A stretch of 64,000 nucleotides of DNA from Exiguobacterium acetylicum DSM 20416 (GCF_000702605.1 NZ_JNIR01000001.1:424501-488500); one strand, 5' to 3'; positions 39,332-48,770 are shown, counted from the first letter of the stretch. Numbers and translations are program-made. Notes: generated by a model not told the origin, from the sequence alone.

Positions 39332-39360
39332 TTGCACCAATAATTGGCGGGCGCTATAAT
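39332..39360 (+). promoter_or_regulatory. sigma-A promoter of zinc uptake operon
   Basis: TTGCAC (39332-39337), 17 bases, then perfect TATAAT (39355-39360). Transcription would start near 39367, just before the Zur-box candidate. Confidence 0.82.
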
Positions 39361-39376
39361 AAGACAGTTGATTAAG

Positions 39377-39391
39377 GCGTAATTATTCCGT
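39377..39391 (+). promoter_or_regulatory. candidate Zur box
   Basis: GCGTAATTATTCCGT matches the Bacillus Zur consensus TCGTAATNATTACGA at 11 of 14 specified positions. It lies about 10 bases after the predicted transcription start of the zinc operon, where Zur with zinc would block transcription. Confidence 0.68.
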
Positions 39392-39419
39392 TTTACGAAA
39401 ACGGAAGGAGTGAAAATAA

Positions 39420-40187
39420 ATGGAAACACCAATCATCGAGATTGATCAAGTCAGCTATGATTACCCAGATCGTCGGGTGTTGAATCAAGTCTCGTTTCAG
39501 GTCGAGCAAGGACAATTTTTAGCCATTGTCGGGGAAAATGGATCCGGAAAATCGACGCTGATCAAATGTATATTAGGGTTATTGCAACCGAAAGGAACGA
39601 TTCGTTTATTTGGACAATCCCAATCACAATTCAATGAATGGTGGCGGATTAGCTATGTTTCGCAAAAAGCGGCAGCGTTCAACTCCGGTTTTCCGGTGAC
39701 TGTCGCAGAAGTCGTTGAGATGGGACTGTACGCCAAAAAAGGACTCTTTCGTCGCTTATCTCGCGACGATCGAGACAAAGTACGAACGGCCCTCGAAACG
39801 GTCGGAATGTGGGAGCGACGCGATTCAAAAGTCGGCGACCTATCCGGTGGTCAACAACAACGTGTTTTCATCGCACGTGCGCTCGTCAACGATCCTGATT
39901 TAATGATCTTGGATGAACCAACCGTTGGTGTCGATCAGCGATACGTGAAAGAATTTTATGAGATCTTAGAAGAACTTCGTCGAGATAAGCGCCGGACATT
40001 CGTTCTTGTCACGCATGATATTCACTTCGTCAGTAAACTTGTCACGGATGTGATTCATCTGGTCGATGGACGTTTAGGGTGTAACTGTGGCATCAAGGAA
40101 TACTGGGAACTAGATGAACAGACGATCCGCTCCCTCTATCCGGTTCCGGGACGTGTTCTCGTTCATGAAGGGAAGAGTGTCCAATGA
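39420..40187 (+). CDS. znuC: zinc ABC transporter ATPase (ZnuC/AdcC-like)
   Basis: A 255-residue ATPase with Walker A GENGSGKST, the signature LSGGQQQR and Walker B LMILDEPTVG. The family of manganese/zinc uptake ATPases is clear; the Zur gene in the same operon points to zinc. The stop overlaps the permease start by four bases. No substrate-binding lipoprotein is encoded next to it. Confidence 0.9.
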   Translation: METPIIEIDQVSYDYPDRRVLNQVSFQVEQGQFLAIVGENGSGKSTLIKCILGLLQPKGTIRLFGQSQSQFNEWWRISYVSQKAAAFNSGFPVTVAEVVEMGLYAKKGLFRRLSRDDRDKVRTALETVGMWERRDSKVGDLSGGQQQRVFIARALVNDPDLMILDEPTVGVDQRYVKEFYEILEELRRDKRRTFVLVTHDIHFVSKLVTDVIHLVDGRLGCNCGIKEYWELDEQTIRSLYPVPGRVLVHEGKSVQ

Positions 40188-41053
40188 TTGAAGCGTTCAT
40201 GACGTTAAAGTTTTTACAGTACGCTTTAGTGGCTGCCATTCTGATCGGATTCACGGCACCATTGATCGGTTCGTTCGTCGTCGTCCGGCGGATGAGTCTA
40301 ATCGCAGATGCACTATCACACGTCACCCTTGCCGGAATTGCGCTCAGTCTCTTGATTTCTGGAATGGTCGCACAATTAGCGGACTTGAATCCACTATATT
40401 TAGGAATCGTGACGGCGGTCATCGCGGCACTGACGATCGATTGGTTGCGTGCGAAATACAAGCATTTCCAAGAACTCGCAATCCCAATCATCATGGCGAC
40501 AGGGATGGGGCTTGGAGCAACATTCATCAGTCTCGCGAACGGCTTTTCAATGGATCTCGTTTCCTTCTTGTTTGGAACGGTCTCGGCTGTCGCCTTGACG
40601 GATGTGTACACGATTCTTATCGTGACGGTCGTCGTCGTCATCTTCGTCTTTGCTTTTTATAAGGAATTGTTGTTCCTCTCCTTTGACGAGGAGCAGGCGC
40701 GCGTTTCCGGGATTCGCCTTCGCTTAGTGCATATTCTCTTTATGATCGTCGTTGCGCTTGTCATTGCGATCAGTATGCGAATCGTTGGGATTTTGCTTGT
40801 CTCAAGCTTAATCACGTTACCGGTTGCGGCAGCACTTCGAATTGCGAAAAGTTTTAAGGCGACGATCTTTTTAGCCATCATATTTGGTGAAGTTGCGACA
40901 GTACTTGGGCTCATCCTGGCCTATCAGTTCGATTTGGCACCCGGCGGAATGATCGTCTTGCTTGCGGTACTTGAGCTGATCATCGTGATGCTGTTGGAAC
41001 GTTTTTGGATAGGAGGGAAAACACATGAAGACGAACATCGAACAAGCGCGTGA
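40184..41053 (+). CDS. znuB: zinc ABC transporter permease (ZnuB/AdcB-like)
   Basis: A 289-residue membrane protein with about eight transmembrane segments. Family marks are FVVVRRMSLIADALSHVTLA and the EAA-like SFDEEQARVSGI. It overlaps znuC by four bases and zur by 29 bases, so the three genes form one compact operon. Confidence 0.92.
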   Translation: MIEAFMTLKFLQYALVAAILIGFTAPLIGSFVVVRRMSLIADALSHVTLAGIALSLLISGMVAQLADLNPLYLGIVTAVIAALTIDWLRAKYKHFQELAIPIIMATGMGLGATFISLANGFSMDLVSFLFGTVSAVALTDVYTILIVTVVVVIFVFAFYKELLFLSFDEEQARVSGIRLRLVHILFMIVVALVIAISMRIVGILLVSSLITLPVAAALRIAKSFKATIFLAIIFGEVATVLGLILAYQFDLAPGGMIVLLAVLELIIVMLLERFWIGGKTHEDEHRTSA

Positions 41054-41456
41054 ACGCATGAAGGCTTCCGGGTTTAAAATGACACCGAAGCGTCTCGATT
41101 TGCTATCGTATCTGTTTGAAGTGAATCGTTATGTCAGTGCGCGGGAAGTAGCAGAAGCTCTTCGAACGTCTCATCCTTCGTTAAGTTATGATACAATCTA
41201 TCGAAACTTGAATGACTTTTCGGAAATCGACTTATTAGAAGTGACGGAATTAGACGGTGAGATGAAATACCGAGCAGCTTGTGCTTCAGGACACCATCAT
41301 CATCATTTGATATGCCGAATCTGCGGCAAGACGGAAACATTGAATGTCTGTCCGATGGAATGGGTTTCTCCGGTCCAAGAGACTGGCTTTGAAGTCGAGG
41401 ATCATAAGTTCGAAATTTATGGAAGCTGTGCGAATTGTCAACGCATGACATCTTAA
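41025..41456 (+). CDS. zur: Fur family regulator, probably Zur
   Basis: A 143-residue metal-sensing repressor. A winged helix (about residues 10-75; SYDTIYRNLNDF) is followed by the metal-binding histidine cluster GHHHHHLICRICGK and a CANC pair for structural zinc. ATG 41025 follows AGGAGGG within the permease gene. Its place in a zinc permease operon and the Zur-box candidate upstream argue for Zur over Fur or PerR, and for autoregulation. Confidence 0.9.
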   Translation: MKTNIEQARERMKASGFKMTPKRLDLLSYLFEVNRYVSAREVAEALRTSHPSLSYDTIYRNLNDFSEIDLLEVTELDGEMKYRAACASGHHHHHLICRICGKTETLNVCPMEWVSPVQETGFEVEDHKFEIYGSCANCQRMTS

Positions 41457-41457
41457 A

Positions 41458-41493
41458 TGAAAGAGGATGCCCGGTCGGGCGTCCTCTTTTTGC
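41458..41493 (+). terminator. terminator after zur
   Basis: AAGAGGATGCCCG pairs with CGGGCGTCCTCTT (one wobble), followed by TTTTT. Confidence 0.9.
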
Positions 41494-41550
41494 GTTTTAA
41501 AAGACTAGTCCTGTTCAAAACGGGAATAGTCGAACGGAGGTGATGAGAAG

Positions 41551-42981
41551 ATGATTTATGATACACAAGAAGCGCGACAAATCGATGAGTGGGCACGGAC
41601 ATCCGGACTGCCACTTGAAGTGCTGATGGAACGAGCTGGAAGTCACATCGCAACACGTATCAAAGAGCGTCATAGGAAGACGGAGCGAATCTTGATTTTA
41701 TGTGGGACAGGCAATAACGGTGGGGATGGGTATGTCATTGGACGCGAATTGATACGCGACGGATTTGATGTCACACTACATGCACCATTTGGAGAGAATC
41801 GTTCGGATACATCTATCGTTCATGTCCATTATGCAGAAGCGTTTGGACTCGTGACCGAACAACCGTGTGGTCAATATGATGTCATTCTAGATGCCTTATA
41901 TGGAACGGGATTTGATCCAAAGCGGATGAATCAAGTGTTCGAAGCGCAGTGTGAATTCGTATCGGAACAAAAGCGACAAGGGGCACGTATCTATGCAGTA
42001 GATGTTCCGAGCGGAGTACCGACAGATCATGCAACGGAATTTAAAGAGACAGCGATTCGCGCAGACGTGACATTCCAATTGCATGCAATGAAACGATCTG
42101 TCTTTTTAACACGAACAGCCCCGTTTTATGGCGAATCAGAAACAATTGATATCGGATTACCGACTTTTGGTGAATGGCGCGTATCACCTAAGGATGTGAC
42201 CGCCTTATTCAAGCGGGAACCATACGGGCATAAAGGAACGTACGGGACGGCGCTATTGATTGGTGGAAGTGAGACGATGCCGGGCTCCATCCAACTCGCG
42301 ACACGGGCAGCCTTACGAACAGGAGTCGGTAAACTACAAGTTGCGACGACGGCACTTGCGAAACATGGAATCATCGTCCAAGCGCCGGAAGCGATGGTCA
42401 TTGATCAGACGTTACCAGCAATTCAGGAGATGCTCCCCTCCATCTCAGCAGTTGGAATCGGTCCTGGATTATCGCAAGAGGCAGTCGAAACATGGGTGGA
42501 CCATCTACTTGAGAGTGATGTGCCGGTTGTATTAGATGCTGCAGCTCTAGTAAAAGAAAGTTATCCAGAACGAACCGCACCAATCATCGTCACACCGCAT
42601 ATCGGTGAATTCGCCCGGATGACGAACCAGAGTGTCGCAAGTATTCAAGATGATCTTTTTGGTCAGGCAACTGACTATGCCATCTTGCATCAAGTGACTG
42701 TCGTCTTGAAGTCCCATGTCATCTTAATCGCGAAACCGGATGGAGGCGGATTCGTCATCTCTGGTGCATCAAGTGGTCTCGCCAAAGGAGGAAGTGGGGA
42801 TACTCTGTTTGGCATATTAACCAGCCTTCTTGCACAACATCCAACAGGCGACATCGAAAGAACATTAGCGCAAGGAGCAGAGTGGTATGCACGTGCTTCT
42901 CGGCAAGTTGAACGACGCTTACATCCGAGTAGCTTGCTAGCAACGGATGTCATCGAGGAGTTAGGTAGAGTCGAACTATAA
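41551..42981 (+). CDS. nnr: bifunctional NAD(P)H-hydrate epimerase / ADP-dependent dehydratase
   Basis: A 476-residue repair enzyme for hydrated NAD(P)H. The N-terminal YjeF epimerase domain (about 1-205) has LCGTGNNGGDGYVIGREL and AVDVPSGVPTD. The C-terminal ribokinase-like dehydratase domain (about 215-476) has TPHIGEFARM and AKGGSGDTLFGIL with the catalytic Asp. Fusion of both domains in one chain is common. Confidence 0.96.
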   Translation: MIYDTQEARQIDEWARTSGLPLEVLMERAGSHIATRIKERHRKTERILILCGTGNNGGDGYVIGRELIRDGFDVTLHAPFGENRSDTSIVHVHYAEAFGLVTEQPCGQYDVILDALYGTGFDPKRMNQVFEAQCEFVSEQKRQGARIYAVDVPSGVPTDHATEFKETAIRADVTFQLHAMKRSVFLTRTAPFYGESETIDIGLPTFGEWRVSPKDVTALFKREPYGHKGTYGTALLIGGSETMPGSIQLATRAALRTGVGKLQVATTALAKHGIIVQAPEAMVIDQTLPAIQEMLPSISAVGIGPGLSQEAVETWVDHLLESDVPVVLDAAALVKESYPERTAPIIVTPHIGEFARMTNQSVASIQDDLFGQATDYAILHQVTVVLKSHVILIAKPDGGGFVISGASSGLAKGGSGDTLFGILTSLLAQHPTGDIERTLAQGAEWYARASRQVERRLHPSSLLATDVIEELGRVEL

Positions 42982-42995
42982 AAACATCAATTTGA

Positions 42996-43038
42996 AAGAA
43001 AGTCTTCCACGATACGTATGAGGGAAGACTTTTCTTTT
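42996..43038 (+). terminator. terminator after nnr
   Basis: AAAGTCTTCC pairs with GGAAGACTTT, followed by TCTTTTTA. Confidence 0.82.
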
Positions 43039-43048
43039 TAGGAAGGAA

Positions 43049-43078
43049 TTGACACATTCCATTTAACAGGAGTATCAT
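43049..43078 (+). promoter_or_regulatory. sigma-A promoter of GGDEF-EAL gene
   Basis: Perfect TTGACA (43049-43054), 18-base spacer and TATCAT (43073-43078), 55 bases before the gene start. Confidence 0.75.
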
Positions 43079-43133
43079 CAAGCGATGTCGAAACCTTTAT
43101 ACGGAAAATCTGACAGAAAGGAGGGGGAAAAGC

Positions 43134-44963
43134 ATGGAGGATATCGTTCGGAAACAACAATGGTGGATCGGGAATTTTGCCTTATTCATGATGTTCGTTG
43201 GAGCTTTGATCATTTATACGACGACAGAAGAGACAATTAAGAATGCGTATTTGAGTCGTTCTGTCATCATTTCATTTTTAATCGTCATGGGTCTATTTAT
43301 TTTTTATATTAGCCGTCGCAAGATGGGAATCGTTTTGCAAACGCACTTATTGTCCTTGATGTTGCTCGTCGTTCCGATTACATCGATTAGCTTTTTACCT
43401 TACGCGGCAGTTACCGTTTGGGCAAGTTGCTTTTTGTTTTTGATGATCGCTTTAATCTCGTATCAACGCATCATGATGTGGTACGCCATCATGGTTGCTG
43501 TCGCAACTAGTTTGTATGTCATGTGGAATGCCGATACCGTGACGGTAGAAATTGATCCGACGGACCATTATGGACGGATTGGCATGATTGTGATTAGCGT
43601 ATCGATTGCGCTTGTCATCAATCACTTGCATATCCGTAATTTAAATCGGTTAAATGACCTTGCGATACAATTACACGATACAGCGCGACGTGATGAGGAA
43701 ACAGGTGTCTTGAATCGCCAAGGGTTAAACGAAATTGATTTTCCAAGACCCGAACAACAGCTCATTTTCGTCGGAATTCATTTAGAAAACTACTATGAGT
43801 TGGCGCGGTATTTCGGAGAAGATATTCAGTCACAAGTACTACGTGCCTGTATCGAGCGACTCAAGAGACAACTACCTCCTTACCAAGCGTTTGCTCGGAT
43901 TGAAGCAGGAACATTATTGATCGTCATGGAAAAGCCGGACGAGGTGGCATGTAAGGAAGCGATGGAAGAATTGAGTCAAGCAATCTCCGTACCATACGAA
44001 ATCGAGGGGCATCATGTCTACGTCAACATATCCATCGTCATCGATAATGGAGAAGGGGCAACGGACAATCGGAAGCGTCGGGTACAGCAGTTATTGACTG
44101 CGTTACAAGAAGCCGCGCAACAAAATGAACGTGTGATGTGCATTGACCAAGCCTGGCGTAAGGATCAAGAATTGCGAGTCAAAGCAGCACAATCGCTAGC
44201 GCAGGCTAATATTGAAACGGATTTTCATCTCGTCTATCAATTGCAGTATGATGTCCAATCAGAGCAATTCATTGGTCTTGAGGCATTGGTTCGATGGAAG
44301 ACCCCATTGCAGGGAGCTGATCGACCATCCGTGTTCATTCCGATTGCTGAAAAAAGTGACTTGATCATTCGTTTAGGAGAGTGGATCTTTGAGGAAGGGT
44401 GTAAGACGCGTAAAGCATTAATTGGTCTGGTTCCGGATGAGTTTACGCTGTCGGTCAACGTATCACCACGCCAGTTGACGAGTGAGGCATTCATGCCATT
44501 CATTGAACGAACACTACTCAAGTATGCATTAAAGCCGCAACAAATTAAGATCGAGATCACAGAAAGTCAGTCGCTTGATTTTGAGAGTCAGTCGATTCAT
44601 CGAGCGCTTAAGCGTATCAAAACGCTCGATTTCCCGGTTTCGCTTGATGATTTCGGAACCGGACATGCCTCATATCACGTCCTAGAACGCTTATTGCCAT
44701 TACGTCAATTAAAGATTCCGAAGCAATTCATCGAACAAATCGGCGAATCGGAGAAACGACAATCCATCCTCGAGTCAATTTTCCAATTGAGTCAATCGAT
44801 GCATGTCGAATGTATCGTTGAGGGCGTAGAGACAGGAGAAGAAGTACGTATTGCCAAGGAAATCGGCATTCATCTATTCCAAGGTTATTTCTTTGCTAAA
44901 CCGGTACCACTTGAAGAAATCATATGTCTCCTGCAAAAAACAAATGAAGGAACGGTCCGTTGA
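43134..44963 (+). CDS. membrane c-di-GMP phosphodiesterase (degenerate GGDEF plus EAL)
   Basis: A 609-residue protein with five to six transmembrane helices (about residues 13-175), a GGDEF-type domain (about 180-340) and an EAL domain (about 355-605). The GGDEF loop reads RIEAGTLL in place of GGDEF, so it should not make c-di-GMP. The EAL domain keeps the main catalytic residues: GLEALVRW, SVNVSPRQ, IEITES, DDFGTG, LKI and VEGVE. The Asp of the usual KID motif is Pro (LKIPKQF), a non-standard feature. It probably degrades c-di-GMP. It converges on a diguanylate cyclase gene. Confidence 0.9.
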   Translation: MEDIVRKQQWWIGNFALFMMFVGALIIYTTTEETIKNAYLSRSVIISFLIVMGLFIFYISRRKMGIVLQTHLLSLMLLVVPITSISFLPYAAVTVWASCFLFLMIALISYQRIMMWYAIMVAVATSLYVMWNADTVTVEIDPTDHYGRIGMIVISVSIALVINHLHIRNLNRLNDLAIQLHDTARRDEETGVLNRQGLNEIDFPRPEQQLIFVGIHLENYYELARYFGEDIQSQVLRACIERLKRQLPPYQAFARIEAGTLLIVMEKPDEVACKEAMEELSQAISVPYEIEGHHVYVNISIVIDNGEGATDNRKRRVQQLLTALQEAAQQNERVMCIDQAWRKDQELRVKAAQSLAQANIETDFHLVYQLQYDVQSEQFIGLEALVRWKTPLQGADRPSVFIPIAEKSDLIIRLGEWIFEEGCKTRKALIGLVPDEFTLSVNVSPRQLTSEAFMPFIERTLLKYALKPQQIKIEITESQSLDFESQSIHRALKRIKTLDFPVSLDDFGTGHASYHVLERLLPLRQLKIPKQFIEQIGESEKRQSILESIFQLSQSMHVECIVEGVETGEEVRIAKEIGIHLFQGYFFAKPVPLEEIICLLQKTNEGTVR

Positions 44964-44968
44964 CCAAC

Positions 44969-45013
44969 AAAAGCCACTTCAGTCCGAATCGCTCGGAGGA
45001 GAAGTGGCTTTTT
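44969..45013. terminator. bidirectional terminator between the two c-di-GMP genes
   Basis: AAAGCCACTTC pairs with GAAGTGGCTTT; an inner TCCGA/TCGGA extends the stem. Both converging genes end here. Confidence 0.88.
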
Positions 45014-45018
45014 AGTAT

Positions 45019-46101
45019 TCATTCCGATCGATACAGGCGATACTGATTTCGTCCTTGCGCTTTGGCTTCGTATAAAGCGCTATCCGCTTGCTTAAATACT
45101 GTTTCAGTTGGTTGTTGATGAGCGTAAGCAATACCTGCAGACACCGTAATGAATACGGCATGATCTTGCATGACGAATGTTGTTTGCTGAACGGCTGTTA
45201 CGATTGTTTCAGCTAGGACGACAGGATGATGCAGTTCAATGTCTGGAACGATGACGATGAATTCTTCACCACCATATCGACCGACCGTAACCGGTGCCGG
45301 ACAATGCTCGTTCAATAAGATCGAAAAGTGGCGCAAGACAGCGTCTCCGACAGCATAACCGTGTGTATCGTTTATATTCTTAAAGTGATCCAAATCAAAC
45401 AAGATAACGCCCCAAGAATCTTTACTTTTTTCGAGCGCCGTGACTTTTTCTAAAATGACATGGCGATTCGCGAGGCGCGTCAATTGATCGGTCGAAGCAA
45501 GGTAGGATTGATAAGAATAAAGAACAAAATGCTGCTGAAGAAGTGAAGACAAACGATAAAACAAAAAGGCTCCACCAATCGTTAAAATGAAATATGGAAT
45601 ATAAATCGTTCCCCAGGCATCCGCTGGAGAGTTACTCATAATCAATCGCGAGAGTACGAGTAGGGAACCGACCGTGACGATGGCAGAAAAGAAGTAACCT
45701 TGCCGTTTGATGAATCGACGACAAATAAAAGAAAGTACTAGAAATCCAAGTAGTGTGATGACAGAACTAAACAGAGCGCTTAGTGAATCTCCACTATCAA
45801 TCACGAATCGATAAATCAAGAGCATCAGCCCTGTTACGGCAATACTGATATTACCACCGAACAAGGCAGACAAAGCGAGAGGTAATAACCGTAAATCAAT
45901 CAATGCTCCATTCAAGTCGATTGCATGATGCATAAGTAGAATGCCAGTTATACCATTGGACAGTCCGAAATAGAGACGAGTAGACATTTTAGAGTCAGGT
46001 TGAATTGGCAAACGATCACGAAGTAAGTAAAAGGTGAACGTAGAAACGAAAAAAATAATACAAATATTCATAAAAAAGATATTCACTGTTGCAAGCATCA
46101 T
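45019..46101 (-). CDS. diguanylate cyclase with 5TM-LYT sensor domain
   Basis: A 360-residue protein. Six or so transmembrane segments (about residues 5-185) carry the 5TM-5TMR-LYT motif (LIDLRLLPLALSALFGG). A GGDEF domain follows with an intact active site, VGRYGGEEFIVIV. It should make c-di-GMP in response to a membrane or cell-envelope cue. No inhibitory RxxD motif stands out before GGEEF. It faces the EAL gene tail to tail. Start could be 46101 or the next codon. Confidence 0.92.
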   Translation of the reverse strand: MMLATVNIFFMNICIIFFVSTFTFYLLRDRLPIQPDSKMSTRLYFGLSNGITGILLMHHAIDLNGALIDLRLLPLALSALFGGNISIAVTGLMLLIYRFVIDSGDSLSALFSSVITLLGFLVLSFICRRFIKRQGYFFSAIVTVGSLLVLSRLIMSNSPADAWGTIYIPYFILTIGGAFLFYRLSSLLQQHFVLYSYQSYLASTDQLTRLANRHVILEKVTALEKSKDSWGVILFDLDHFKNINDTHGYAVGDAVLRHFSILLNEHCPAPVTVGRYGGEEFIVIVPDIELHHPVVLAETIVTAVQQTTFVMQDHAVFITVSAGIAYAHQQPTETVFKQADSALYEAKAQGRNQYRLYRSE

Positions 46102-46174
46102 GAAGCCCTTCCTATATCAAAGTTTCAATCCTATAGTCATTGTACGATATCAAGTCATGTAATGACATAAAAAT

Positions 46175-46201
46175 GGAAAAAACAGCCTAATCGGCTGTTT
46201 T
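46175..46201 (-). terminator. terminator after nucleotidase gene
   Basis: On the minus strand AAACAGCC, GATTA loop and GGCTGTTTTTT. It starts at the stop codon of the gene. Confidence 0.85.
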
Positions 46202-46769
46202 AACGAATCGGTGCAAATTTTTGAATCTCTTGAACGGCCTCATTCCATGAAGCGACACGAATGACATTATTCGGTACGGCTTTACGGTTATAAGGTGCGT
46301 CGAACAAGATGACAGGAATAGATGTGTCTTCTGCGATCTGCACAGCATTCTCTAATCGGTCTTCCATGAATAAATCGAGTGATAAATCACGGACGACTTG
46401 TACTTTGTCGTGTGATCCCGTCATGATCAAGGAATCAAGAGGAAGTTCGTGTTGTTTGATCCACTCTTCTGTTACGGGACGAACGAGCTCCGATCGTGCT
46501 GTCACGTAATGGAGATCATATTGCTTCCGCAAATTCCATAAGTGGTGGCGGACGTGTTCTTGAGGAATAGATTCACGATAGATCCCGGTCTCATGACCAG
46601 AGTTCACCATGTAGTCCCAAAATTCGATTTGATTCATATTGGTATACGTATGCAATTCATACTCGGACGCCTGGTCGAAGTCGATCGACGTTCCGAGATA
46701 TTTATTCATGTAAGTGAAGCAAGAGGATGGATGTGTGATCGTTCCATCGATGTCGATTCCAATTTTCAT
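46200..46769 (-). CDS. HAD-family 5'-nucleotidase-like protein (YqfW/NT5C type)
   Basis: A 189-residue HAD phosphatase. The nucleophile motif is IGIDIDGTIT, motif II VTARSE, and motif III/IV MTGSHDK with FMEDRLENA. It resembles the 5'(3')-deoxyribonucleotidase family (NT5C) and B. subtilis YqfW. The substrate is unproven; deoxynucleoside monophosphates are likely. Confidence 0.85.
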   Translation of the reverse strand: MKIGIDIDGTITHPSSCFTYMNKYLGTSIDFDQASEYELHTYTNMNQIEFWDYMVNSGHETGIYRESIPQEHVRHHLWNLRKQYDLHYVTARSELVRPVTEEWIKQHELPLDSLIMTGSHDKVQVVRDLSLDLFMEDRLENAVQIAEDTSIPVILFDAPYNRKAVPNNVIRVASWNEAVQEIQKFAPIR

Positions 46770-46833
46770 TTACAGTCACCCACGTTCTAAAAATTTTTCT
46801 TCACTTAGTATAACATAGTCGAAATCGAGATAC

Positions 46834-46866
46834 GAAAAAAGACTCCTCGCGAGGGAGGAGTCTTTA
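46834..46866 (-). terminator. terminator after ispG
   Basis: On the minus strand AAAGACTCCT and AGGAGTCTTT pair, followed by a T run. Confidence 0.88.
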
Positions 46867-46868
46867 AC

Positions 46869-47978
46869 TTATGCGTGGTTCGCTTTTTCGGCTTCTTTTT
46901 CAGCCTGTTTTTCGAGAACGATCGCATCAATCTCTTTCTTCAATTCTTCGACCATCGTTGCTTCCGGTACTTTACGGATGATTTCTCCGTGACGGAACAA
47001 CAATCCTTCGTTGCGTGCACCAGCGATACCGATATCAGCTTCACGTGCTTCACCAGGGCCGTTGACCGCACATCCGAGAACCGCGACTTTGATGTTCGCT
47101 TGGATGTTTTCGATATAGTCTTCGATTTCTGCGGCAATCGACATCAAATCGATTTCGATCCGACCACATGTAGGACATGAGATCAATGTCGCCGCGTTCG
47201 CCGCGAGACCGAATGACTTCAAGACTTCTTTTGCAACCTTTACTTCTTCGACAGGGTCCGCTGAGAGAGATACACGAACTGTGTTTCCGATTCCGCGTGA
47301 CAAAATCGCGCCAAGTCCAGCTGCTGATTTTAATGAACCAGAACGAAGTGGACCGGATTCCGTAATCCCGACGTGAAGTGGGTAGTCGAACGATTCAGAA
47401 GCGAGTTGATACGCTTCAAGCGCCAACTGTACGTCTGATGCTTTAAGCGAGACGATGATGTCATGGAAGTCAAGGTCTTCGAGGATCTTAATATGGTGCA
47501 AAGCACTTTCGACCATACCACGAGCAGTTGGATAGCCATATTTTTCAAGAATATGCTTTTCAAGTGAACCAGCGTTTACCCCAATACGAATTGGGATGTT
47601 TTTCGCTTTTGCTGCTGTCACGACGGCTTCGACCTTTTCGCGACGACCGATGTTACCCGGGTTGATCCGGATTTTATCGACGCCAGCTTCGATTGCCATA
47701 AGCGCAAGTTTATAGTTGAAGTGGATGTCTACGACAAGCGGAATGTTGATTCGGCTTTTGATTTCTGCAAGTGCGAGCGCATCACGTTCTTCCGGACAAG
47801 CGACGCGGACGATTTGGCAACCAGCTTCTTCAAGACGTAGAATTTCAGCGACTGTCGCTTCGACGTCGTGTGTTTTAGTTGTCGTCATACTTTGGATGAT
47901 GACTTCATTATTTCCACCAATGACAAGGTCCCCTACACGAACGGGACGAGTCTTAGAGCGATGGACCATTTTCGGCAT
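46869..47978 (-). CDS. ispG: 4-hydroxy-3-methylbut-2-enyl diphosphate synthase
   Basis: The penultimate enzyme of the MEP isoprenoid pathway (369 residues, iron-sulfur). It has the N-terminal barrel with [11 protein letters not shown] and [11 protein letters not shown]. The C-terminal cluster domain has the cysteines in SCPTCGR and [15 protein letters not shown] 47978 follows AAAGGAG at nine bases; an ATG eight codons earlier would lie before that site. It works just before IspH, encoded at 28323-29270. Confidence 0.96.
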   Translation of the reverse strand: MPKMVHRSKTRPVRVGDLVIGGNNEVIIQSMTTTKTHDVEATVAEILRLEEAGCQIVRVACPEERDALALAEIKSRINIPLVVDIHFNYKLALMAIEAGVDKIRINPGNIGRREKVEAVVTAAKAKNIPIRIGVNAGSLEKHILEKYGYPTARGMVESALHHIKILEDLDFHDIIVSLKASDVQLALEAYQLASESFDYPLHVGITESGPLRSGSLKSAAGLGAILSRGIGNTVRVSLSADPVEEVKVAKEVLKSFGLAANAATLISCPTCGRIEIDLMSIAAEIEDYIENIQANIKVAVLGCAVNGPGEAREADIGIAGARNEGLLFRHGEIIRKVPEATMVEELKKEIDAIVLEKQAEKEAEKANHA

Positions 47979-48108
47979 ATCGAAAATCTCCTTTTGTGGC
48001 ATACCGCCATATTGTTTATGTTTACCTTTTCTATCATATCGAACTATTCCCTAAAAATCGAGAAACAAGAACGAAAATTGAACATTTACAATTGTTTAAT
48101 GAAAGAAG

Positions 48109-48133
48109 GGCGTCCGTCAATCCGTCGGACGCC
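48109..48133 (-). terminator. terminator after membrane protein gene
   Basis: On the minus strand GGCGTCCG and CGGACGCC flank a nine-base loop and run into CTTCTTTC. The T tract is imperfect. Confidence 0.65.
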
Positions 48134-48145
48134 TGATTTTAATAC

Positions 48146-48622
48146 TCATTGGGGTTTACGTGAAGCGCGTGGCTTTGAGGAACGGGCAATCCATAATGGC
48201 ACTAATGTGTAGACGAAGTGTCCAATTACGAGCACCCCGATTCCGAAGCGAGGATAATCGAGTTGGTATAGAAGCATACCAAGTGGGAAGGACCAGAGAT
48301 TCGTTGCAACCGTATAAGGAAACGTTTGGCGATATGCCCACGGACGGGGAAGTAACAATCGAACGAATCCCTTCGTTAGATACGCCATGAACAACACGTA
48401 AAGTAATACAGCAATTGCGATAAAGATGAAATGAAGGATGAACCAAGCAACGATCGGGATGCTTTTTTGTAAAAAGAAGGAATCAATGATCGTCGTCCAA
48501 AGCGAAATCCAAGCTAATCCACAAAAATAAAGGGAAACATCTGCCAAACGAAGACGTAAAAACAGACGATTTGGAATTAAGGAAGTTTGTAAGTAATTAA
48601 TCAGTTGACGTAAAAATGACAA
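48146..48622 (-). CDS. unknown membrane protein, four TM
   Basis: I do not recognise a firm family; a DUF1189/Yip1-like protein (YqgB position in B. subtilis) is possible. About 158 residues with four hydrophobic segments and a basic tail ending in RSSKPRASRKPQ. TTG 48622 has AGAAAGAG eight bases before it; GTG 48631 is an alternative start. Confidence 0.72.
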   Translation of the reverse strand: MSFLRQLINYLQTSLIPNRLFLRLRLADVSLYFCGLAWISLWTTIIDSFFLQKSIPIVAWFILHFIFIAIAVLLYVLFMAYLTKGFVRLLLPRPWAYRQTFPYTVATNLWSFPLGMLLYQLDYPRFGIGVLVIGHFVYTLVPLWIARSSKPRASRKPQ

Positions 48623-48745
48623 GTGAATCACTCTTTCTACTGTTTTAAAACAGGTTTTAATTGTTTAATTTTGATTGGTAATAAAGGGTTTATGTGTAAT
48701 GGTACAGATTAATAAAACCTTAACAAACGGATGTCGCAAAAACTA

Positions 48746-48770
48746 TTTACAAGTTCACCGGACCTTTACA
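48746..48770 (+). promoter_or_regulatory. weak Pho-box-like repeats before Na/Pi transporter
   Basis: TTTACA (48746), TTCACC (48754) and TTTACA (48765) lie 69-93 bases before the start. Only the last pair has the 11-base phase of PhoP sites. I regard it as a weak candidate compared with the site before pstS. Confidence 0.3.

Noticed and set aside
39205-39432. Open frame extending ppx by 76 codons upstream
   Set aside because: The extension is not like the family, has no ribosome site, and covers the divergent znuC promoter and Zur-box region. TTG 39204 with GAGGAG is a better start.
48720-48770. Pho box upstream of the Na/Pi transporter as a firm site
   Set aside because: Only one pair of TT(T/C)AC repeats has 11-base phase; the other spacings (26 and 8) do not fit. 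It is kept only as a low-confidence feature.
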